A stretch of DNA of 64,000 nt, from NCBI GenBank assembly GCA_964501915.1, contig CAZCVP010000008.1, positions 6,136 to 70,135 of the forward strand, given 5' to 3'. The notes beneath the pieces were generated by a model, which searched no databases, was not told the DNA's origin, and was given only the letters and a program-made list of their open reading frames with translations. The position numbers and the translations under genes were made by a program. Within the stretch, counting starts at the first letter, position 1, and each line of letters begins with the position of its first letter. Positions 59,614-64,000 of this stretch are shown here, in pieces. Source of the DNA: CAYFPX01 sp964501915. GTDB lineage: Bacteria > Myxococcota_A > UBA796 > CAJQPC01.

Positions 59614-59707
59614 GGCTGGTTCTTCGGTGCGCGGCCGACAGTAGCGGAGGCGCCGCCACCCCCTTGAAAGGCCTTCGTCAAGGCCAGGGCTGGGATAGGA
59701 CCCGGGC

Positions 59708-61318
59708 ATGGCGGTGATCAGGCCTGGCAGGAAGGAACGCTACTGGAGCAAGCGGGTTCCCGACGACCGGACCTTCGACACGATCGTGATCGGCTCTGGC
59801 ATGGGCGGCATGACGGCGGCCGCACTGCTCTCCCGCCTCGGCGACAAGGTCCTGGTGTTGGAGCAGCACTATGTGCCTGGAGGCTTCACCCACACCTTCG
59901 CCCGCAAGGGCTACACCTGGGACGTCGGGGTGCACGCGGTCGGCGAGGTCACCCGGCACAGCATGCCGGGACGCCTGCTGAGCTGGCTGACCGACGGTCG
60001 GCTGGAGTGGGCCAGCCTCGGCGAGGTCTACGACGAGTTCCACTACCCGGACGGCTTTCGGATCGATTTTCCCGACACACCGGAGAAATTCCGCGACAAC
60101 CTGCTCGCGGCCTTTCCCGACGAAGCCGGGGCGATCGACGCCTACATCGCACGGGCCCGCGAAGTCGCGGCGAGCATGAAGGGCTACTACCTGGCCCGTG
60201 CCCTGCCCAGGGGCCTCGGCTGGATCGGGGCGCCGCTCCTGGCCCGCAAGGCCCAGAAGTTCCTCGACCAGCGCACCGCCGAGGTGGTGGGGAGCCTGAC
60301 CGAGGACCCCAAGCTCCGCGCCCTGATGGCCGCCCAGTGGGGCTACTACGGCTCCCCGCCGAGCCGCTCGAGCTTCGCCATCCAGGCCCTGGTGGTGAAG
60401 CACTTCCTCCACGGTGGCTACTACCCGGTCGGGGGCTCGGGGCGCATCGCGGTGGAGCTCCTGCGCACCGTCGCCGAGGCCGGTGGCTGGACGCGCATCG
60501 TCGCCGACGTCGACGAGATCCTGGTCGAGCGAGGGCGGGCGGTCGGCGTGCGCATGGTCGACGGCGAACAGATCCACGCGGCTCGGATCATCAGCGCCGC
60601 TGGCGCGATGGCCACCGCCAGGCGCCTGCTGCCGGAGAGCCCGTCCACTTCCGACTGGGCTGCGTCGATGGCCGAGCTACGTCCGGCTGCCGCTCACGTG
60701 TGTCTCTACCTGGGCTTCAAGGGGGACATCACCCAGGCCGGTGCCGGCTCGGCCAACAAGTGGTTCTACGACACCTGGGATCCGGAGGACGAGGTCTGGG
60801 AGGTCTCGGCCGACGCTCCCGTCGGTCCGGCGTCGGTGCTGTACTGCAGCTTCCCCTCCCTGAAGGACCCCGAGCACGTTGCCGGGCCCGAACAGCGCCA
60901 CACCGGGGAGGTGGTGACCTTCGTGCCCTGGGGGGCCTTCGAGCCCTGGCAGGACACCGGCTGGCGCAGGCGCGGCGCGGACTACGAGGCCTTCAAGGCC
61001 GCCCTGCAACGACAGCTCCTCGCGCAGTTCCTGGAGAAGATGCCGGACCTGGCGCCGATGGTGGACCACGTCGAGCTCTCGACTCCCCTGAGCACCGAGA
61101 CCTTCTGTCGCCCCGTGCGGGGGTCCATCTACGGCATCGAGCCCACCCCGGAGCGCTTCCGCAACCAGACCCTCCGGCCGCGCACGCCTATCCGGGGGCT
61201 GTACCTGGCCGGCAGCGAGGTCACCTCCGTGGGCGTCATCGGCGCCTTCATGGGGGGCGTGCTGGCCGCGACGGCCGCAGAGCCCCTGCGGATGTTCGAT
61301 GTCTTGCGGGGGCTGTGA
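59708..61318 (+). CDS. Phytoene-desaturase/RetSat-type FAD oxidoreductase
   Basis: A 536-residue flavoprotein with the FAD-binding motif TIVIGSGMGGMTAAALLSRL (GxGxxG) near residue 25, then VLEQHYVPGGFTHTFARKGY, the second conserved block. The C-terminal GLYLAGSEVTSVGVIGAFMGG is the FAD-closing motif. Length and layout match all-trans-retinol-13,14-reductase (RetSat) and CrtI relatives, which saturate or desaturate polyenes. With the operon at 2.9-8.4 kb possibly making polyunsaturated chains, a polyene substrate is tempting but unproven. Control by the divergent TetR regulator is likely. Confidence 0.84.
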   Translation: MAVIRPGRKERYWSKRVPDDRTFDTIVIGSGMGGMTAAALLSRLGDKVLVLEQHYVPGGFTHTFARKGYTWDVGVHAVGEVTRHSMPGRLLSWLTDGRLEWASLGEVYDEFHYPDGFRIDFPDTPEKFRDNLLAAFPDEAGAIDAYIARAREVAASMKGYYLARALPRGLGWIGAPLLARKAQKFLDQRTAEVVGSLTEDPKLRALMAAQWGYYGSPPSRSSFAIQALVVKHFLHGGYYPVGGSGRIAVELLRTVAEAGGWTRIVADVDEILVERGRAVGVRMVDGEQIHAARIISAAGAMATARRLLPESPSTSDWAASMAELRPAAAHVCLYLGFKGDITQAGAGSANKWFYDTWDPEDEVWEVSADAPVGPASVLYCSFPSLKDPEHVAGPEQRHTGEVVTFVPWGAFEPWQDTGWRRRGADYEAFKAALQRQLLAQFLEKMPDLAPMVDHVELSTPLSTETFCRPVRGSIYGIEPTPERFRNQTLRPRTPIRGLYLAGSEVTSVGVIGAFMGGVLAATAAEPLRMFDVLRGL

Positions 61319-61388
61319 CCCTGGGCAGCCGCCCGGCATCTCACTGAGAGGTCGGCACGGGAGCCACCGATCCGGGAGGAAGCCCCAC

Positions 61389-61901
61389 GTGCTGCTGGCC
61401 TGCCTCGTCCTCTCAGGCTGCGTCGATGACCTGGAGCTCGACTGCGAGGACCCGGCGGCGGCGGGCTGGCAGGCGGAGTGGCAGGAGCTGGAGGAGGCGC
61501 TCTGGCAGGCGACCAACGGTGCCCGAGCAGCCGGTGCCGACTGTGCCAGCGGACCCTTCGTCGCGACGGAGGCGGTCGCCCTGGACCCGGCCCTGACCTG
61601 TGCCGCCCGGGGTCACGCGCTGAACATGGCCACCAACGACTTCTTCGACCACGAGAGCCTCGACGGGAGCTCGCCCGGTGACCGCATCGAGGCGGCCGGC
61701 TACACCTGGAGCCGGTGGTCGGAGAACATCGCCGCCGGCCAGGCCGAGGCAGAGGACACCGTCGACGGCTGGCTGGACAGCACCACGGGACACTGTGAGA
61801 ACCTGCTCGACCCGGAGGTGGTCGACGGCGGCTTCGGCTATGCCTACGATGCGTCATCGACCTGGGGCCACTACTGGGTCCAGCTCTTCGGAAGGCCATG
61901 A
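61389..61901 (+). CDS. CAP-domain (SCP/PR1, YkwD-like) lipoprotein
   Basis: The 170-residue product has a lipoprotein signal (VLLACLVLSGCVDD; GTG start at 61389 behind GGAGGAA). The CAP fold follows: ALWQATNGARAAGADC, ALDPALTCAARGHALNMATN, DFFDHESLDGSSPGDRIEAAGY, WSENIAAGQAEAEDTVDGWLDS, GHCENLLDPEVVDGGFGYA and WGHYWVQLFGR. The cavity residues His, Glu and His are present. These proteins bind lipids or ions outside the cell. The stop overlaps the next start (ATGA). Confidence 0.85.
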   Translation: MLLACLVLSGCVDDLELDCEDPAAAGWQAEWQELEEALWQATNGARAAGADCASGPFVATEAVALDPALTCAARGHALNMATNDFFDHESLDGSSPGDRIEAAGYTWSRWSENIAAGQAEAEDTVDGWLDSTTGHCENLLDPEVVDGGFGYAYDASSTWGHYWVQLFGRP

Positions 61902-63802
61902 GCCGTCAGTCCGAGCCCCCGAACCGCCACGGTCGCTGGATCCACCCCGTCCTGGCCATCCTCGCGACCTGGCCCACCGTGCTCGACCCGCTGACTCGGA
62001 TGATCGGCCACCCGGACGGAGACGTCTGGAACCACGCCTGGGGACCCTGGTGGTTCTGGCACAAGCTCTCCCAGGGCGAGCTGCCCTGGCGGTGCAGCGA
62101 GCTCTACGCCCCCGACGGAGGCGTGCTCTGGTTCATCGACCCGCTCGGCGCCGCGGCCGGGGCGCTGCTCGTCCCGATCCTGGGTGTCGCAGGGGCCTGG
62201 AACGCCGTGATCCTCGGCAGCGTGACGCTCACGTCCTGGGCGGCCGCCAGCCTCGCCCGAGAGGTCGCCGGCCGGGGAGCCCACATCTACGTCGCGTCCG
62301 CCGTGGTCGTGCTCGGCCCGATGCTGAACGGCGAGCTCCACAACGGCATCTCCGAAGCCGCCCTGATGGCTCCCTGCCTGTTCGCCCTGGCCACCGGCTA
62401 CCGGGCCCTGCGTCTCGGCGGGAGGCGGACCTGGCTCCGGACAGGAGCCCTGCTGGGGCTGACCTTCCTCGGCTCCCCCTACTACGCCCTCGCCGCCGTC
62501 GTGGTCCTGGCCGTGCTCGGCGTCGGCTGGCTGCTGAGGCGCCGGAGCACGCGGGAGTGGCTGGACCTGCTCGCCGGTGCCGCCACTGCCCTGGCCATCG
62601 CCGCTCCCACGGCCCTGCTCGTCCGGGCTTCCGTCTCGGCACCCGATGCGCTGGTCCACCGTGCCGATCCTGGCGTGGTCGAGCTCATCCTGCGTCACAA
62701 CGCCGTCGACCCCCGCACCTTCGTCGCACCCGGCGGCTTCCAGTCGGTCGACTATGCCGCCCTGGGAGAGGCGTTCGTCCACTCCGGGTACCTGGGCTGG
62801 GTCGCGCTGGTGCTCGCCGCCCTGGCACTGTATGCCCCCGGCACAAGTAGTGCACGGTTGCGCGGACCCCTTCCGCCCCTGTCGGCCCGGGGTCGCGCTT
62901 GGAATGACTCTGCCATGCCGGCGGCGACCCCAGACCAACAGGGACGGAAGTTGCCTCGCGCACCAGTACACTACTTCCGCCGTGGTCATCTAGGCTCCGG
63001 CCGCCACACGCTGCTGGCCGTCGCCGGCGCCGCGACCCTGGTCCTGGCGCTCGGTCCGGAGCTGTTCTGGGGAGGCGAGGTCGTCCGGCTCGGCGACCGC
63101 GCGGTGAGCCTGCCGTTCGCGTACCTGTCGAAGCTGGTCCCCGTCCAGGCCATCACCCACACCCTGCGGCTCGCCGTACCGGGCCTGGCCATCGTCGCCG
63201 CGCTGGCGGCGGTGGGCTGGCGACAGCTCGGTCCTCGGGGGCGGTGGGCGACGGCCGTGCTGCTGCCGCTGGACCTGCTGGTCTTCGCGAGACCGGCCTG
63301 GCCCCTGGCCCGCACGCCGGTCCTGGAGACAACGGTCCAGGAGGCGCTGGCCCGGACCGCTCCTCCCGAGGGGGGGCCCCTGGTCCTGGACCTGCCAGGC
63401 GCGGTGGGCAACACGATGGCCACCAGCCGCTACCTGGTGCTCCAGACGGTGCACGGTCGACCGATTCCCTACCGACCGGACGCGCGAGCCACCACGGCGT
63501 CGCTCCTCCACCTGCCGGTCTTCCAGGTCCTGGCGCTGGCGTCGGAGGTCCGACCGGAGCACAGGGACGCCCTGGGGCCCAACGTCCGGAACCTCCGGTC
63601 CGTGGAGGCCCGGGACCTGGCGACGTCCGGAGTCGGCGTGGTCGTGGTCCCTGCCGTCCCTGACCCCGGGGCCCCCCCCCACCCCCGGCCCCAGGCCAAG
63701 CGGGCCGACCACAACCGCCCGCCCCCACGGGTCGGCCCAAGCCTTCTTCCAAGAGTAGGACGTGAGGCGATTTTCGGAGATGGCACGGTCGATCTCTCGT
63801 AG
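61898..63802 (+). CDS. Multi-pass membrane protein (GT-C-like), with palindromic insertion and uncertain end
   Basis: The protein has at least eight hydrophobic segments. Its N-terminal HPDGDVWNHAWGPWWFWHK acidic-aromatic loop resembles GT-C glycosyltransferases that use polyprenyl-linked sugars. Two problems must be noted. A 132-base palindrome lies inside it (62845-62976), in frame, so 44 residues (roughly SSARLRGPLPPLSARGR to APVHYF) are not native to the family. After about 63665 the sequence runs into G/C homopolymers and AT-rich DNA, so the last 45 or so codons (after VVVPAVPD) are probably not its true end. The start overlaps the CAP lipoprotein stop. Confidence 0.7.
   Translation: MSRQSEPPNRHGRWIHPVLAILATWPTVLDPLTRMIGHPDGDVWNHAWGPWWFWHKLSQGELPWRCSELYAPDGGVLWFIDPLGAAAGALLVPILGVAGAWNAVILGSVTLTSWAAASLAREVAGRGAHIYVASAVVVLGPMLNGELHNGISEAALMAPCLFALATGYRALRLGGRRTWLRTGALLGLTFLGSPYYALAAVVVLAVLGVGWLLRRRSTREWLDLLAGAATALAIAAPTALLVRASVSAPDALVHRADPGVVELILRHNAVDPRTFVAPGGFQSVDYAALGEAFVHSGYLGWVALVLAALALYAPGTSSARLRGPLPPLSARGRAWNDSAMPAATPDQQGRKLPRAPVHYFRRGHLGSGRHTLLAVAGAATLVLALGPELFWGGEVVRLGDRAVSLPFAYLSKLVPVQAITHTLRLAVPGLAIVAALAAVGWRQLGPRGRWATAVLLPLDLLVFARPAWPLARTPVLETTVQEALARTAPPEGGPLVLDLPGAVGNTMATSRYLVLQTVHGRPIPYRPDARATTASLLHLPVFQVLALASEVRPEHRDALGPNVRNLRSVEARDLATSGVGVVVVPAVPDPGAPPHPRPQAKRADHNRPPPRVGPSLLPRVGREAIFGDGTVDLS
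62845..62976. mobile_element. 132-base palindromic element (MITE/REP-like) inserted in frame
   Basis: The ends are AAGTAGTG and CACTACTT. Two 52-53-base arms (62845-62896 and 62924-62976) are inverted copies of each other with nine or so differences and one gap, leaving a 27-base loop. Five of the differences pair C with A on the plus strand, which become G-U pairs in minus-strand RNA. Its length (a multiple of three) and lack of stops leave the host reading frame open. Confidence 0.65.
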
Positions 63803-63853
63803 GCCCTTCCAGTCCGTCTCGTCATTGTGACCCTTCTCATCATCCATTTCCAT
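63720..63853 (-). pseudogene. N-terminal fragment of an unknown gene cut off at a compositional junction
   Basis: From an ATG at 63853 behind GGAG, the frame reads MEMDDEKGHNDETDWKG, then LREIDRAISENRLTSYSWKKAWADPW. This hydrophilic, plausible start is in AT-richer codons unlike its neighbours. At about 63720 it enters G/C homopolymers that overlap the opposite-strand membrane protein, and the sequence becomes arginine/glycine noise. I cannot name the protein; it may come from a different replicon or mobile element, joined here by recombination or assembly. Confidence 0.45.
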
Positions 63854-64000
63854 TACTCCGACCTACATAAAGTAGCAAATTTGATGCATTATCGTTGATA
63901 AGCCAAATTACGTCTCGATATTGACACATTAAGTGTCTTCATGTAAAGACGCAAAATCGCTACACAACGCGCTATTTTGGAGATAATGTCTCGATAATGC
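63854..64000. other. AT-rich tract with several short inverted repeats
   Basis: About 147 bases with far lower GC than the rest. It holds TTATC-GTT-GATAA (63889-63901), GACAC-ATTAA-GTGTC (63923-63937), a nearby GTCTT/AAGAC pair, a direct repeat GTCTCGATA (63912 and 63988), and a 9-base inverted pair GCATTATCG (63886-63894)/CGATAATGC (63992-64000). It could be a promoter/operator region for the truncated gene or the edge of a mobile element. Confidence 0.5.

Noticed and set aside
62845..62976. Palindrome as a transcription terminator
   Set aside because: It lies inside a coding region with the frame kept open, and no T-run follows either arm.
1..64000. tRNA, rRNA and riboswitch genes
   Set aside because: No cloverleaf-like stretch, rRNA core sequence or known riboswitch motif was recognised. 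Nearly all DNA is occupied by protein genes.

Overview
The window is a very GC-rich, gene-dense bacterial chromosome segment on which only a few gaps exceed 100 bases. Overlapping stop/start codons (ATGA, GTGA, TTGA, TGATG) are very common. The style of its proteins points to Myxococcota or a close relative, probably from a metagenome assembly: many short-signal lipoproteins, FG-GAP propellers, MopE-type metal-binding repeats, MYXO-CTERM-like tails, a Golvesin-type domain, Hanks-type kinases (one with a PEGA tail) and an AlkC-type glycosylase. This placement is inferred from gene content, not from a marker gene. I saw no rRNA, tRNA or CRISPR array.

Layout. 1-2.8 kb: the 3' end of a multihaem-cytochrome-like gene, a small unknown gene, a glycosyltransferase remnant and a two-gene exported/Tat pair. 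2.9-8.4 kb: a translationally coupled fatty-acid/polyketide-type operon (two-part ketosynthase, ACP, GcvT-like protein, FabG-, FabD- and FabZ-like enzymes). 8.4-11.8 kb: a lipoprotein, a PadR regulator with a palindromic divergent promoter, and a double alpha/beta-hydrolase lipoprotein. 11.8-18.4 kb (minus strand): a MopE/Pmp beta-helix lipoprotein, a GH172-type protein and a three-gene operon headed by a selenoprotein candidate.

18.5-31.8 kb: AlkC, a TonB-dependent receptor, a pseudokinase, two lipoproteins, a minus-strand operon (metallophosphoesterase, epimerase, Omp85-like barrel), an arylsulfotransferase-like lipoprotein and a seven-bladed FG-GAP protein. 31.8-42.4 kb: a ThDP lyase, a hybrid histidine kinase, an SDR, an AhpD-like/radical-SAM pair, an ABC-type binding protein, a Ser/Thr kinase and a Golvesin-like surface protein. 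42.4-52.8 kb (plus strand): an M16 peptidase with its partner, an ECF sigma/anti-sigma module with envelope genes, a YkgJ-type protein, and an FG-GAP lipoprotein with a cytochrome-like lipoprotein. 52.8-63.8 kb: an ArsR-rhodanese fusion, a metzincin-type protease, paired paralogues, large lipoproteins, a TetR/oxidoreductase pair, a CAP-domain lipoprotein and a membrane protein interrupted in frame by a long palindrome.

The most important result is at 17859-18395. A thioredoxin-fold lipoprotein is read through an in-frame UGA that sits exactly at the first position of a CxxC redox motif (giving UxxC). A hairpin right behind the UGA resembles the fdhF SECIS element of E. coli. Two downstream genes overlap its stop codon, so their translation may also depend on selenocysteine insertion.

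Three places look damaged or mis-assembled: a one-frame slip at a TC/GA tract near 17700, a 124-base A/T-depleted tandem copy at 51826-51949, and a G/C homopolymer junction near 63665-63720, after which the sequence becomes AT-rich. Gene models touching these should be read with that in mind.
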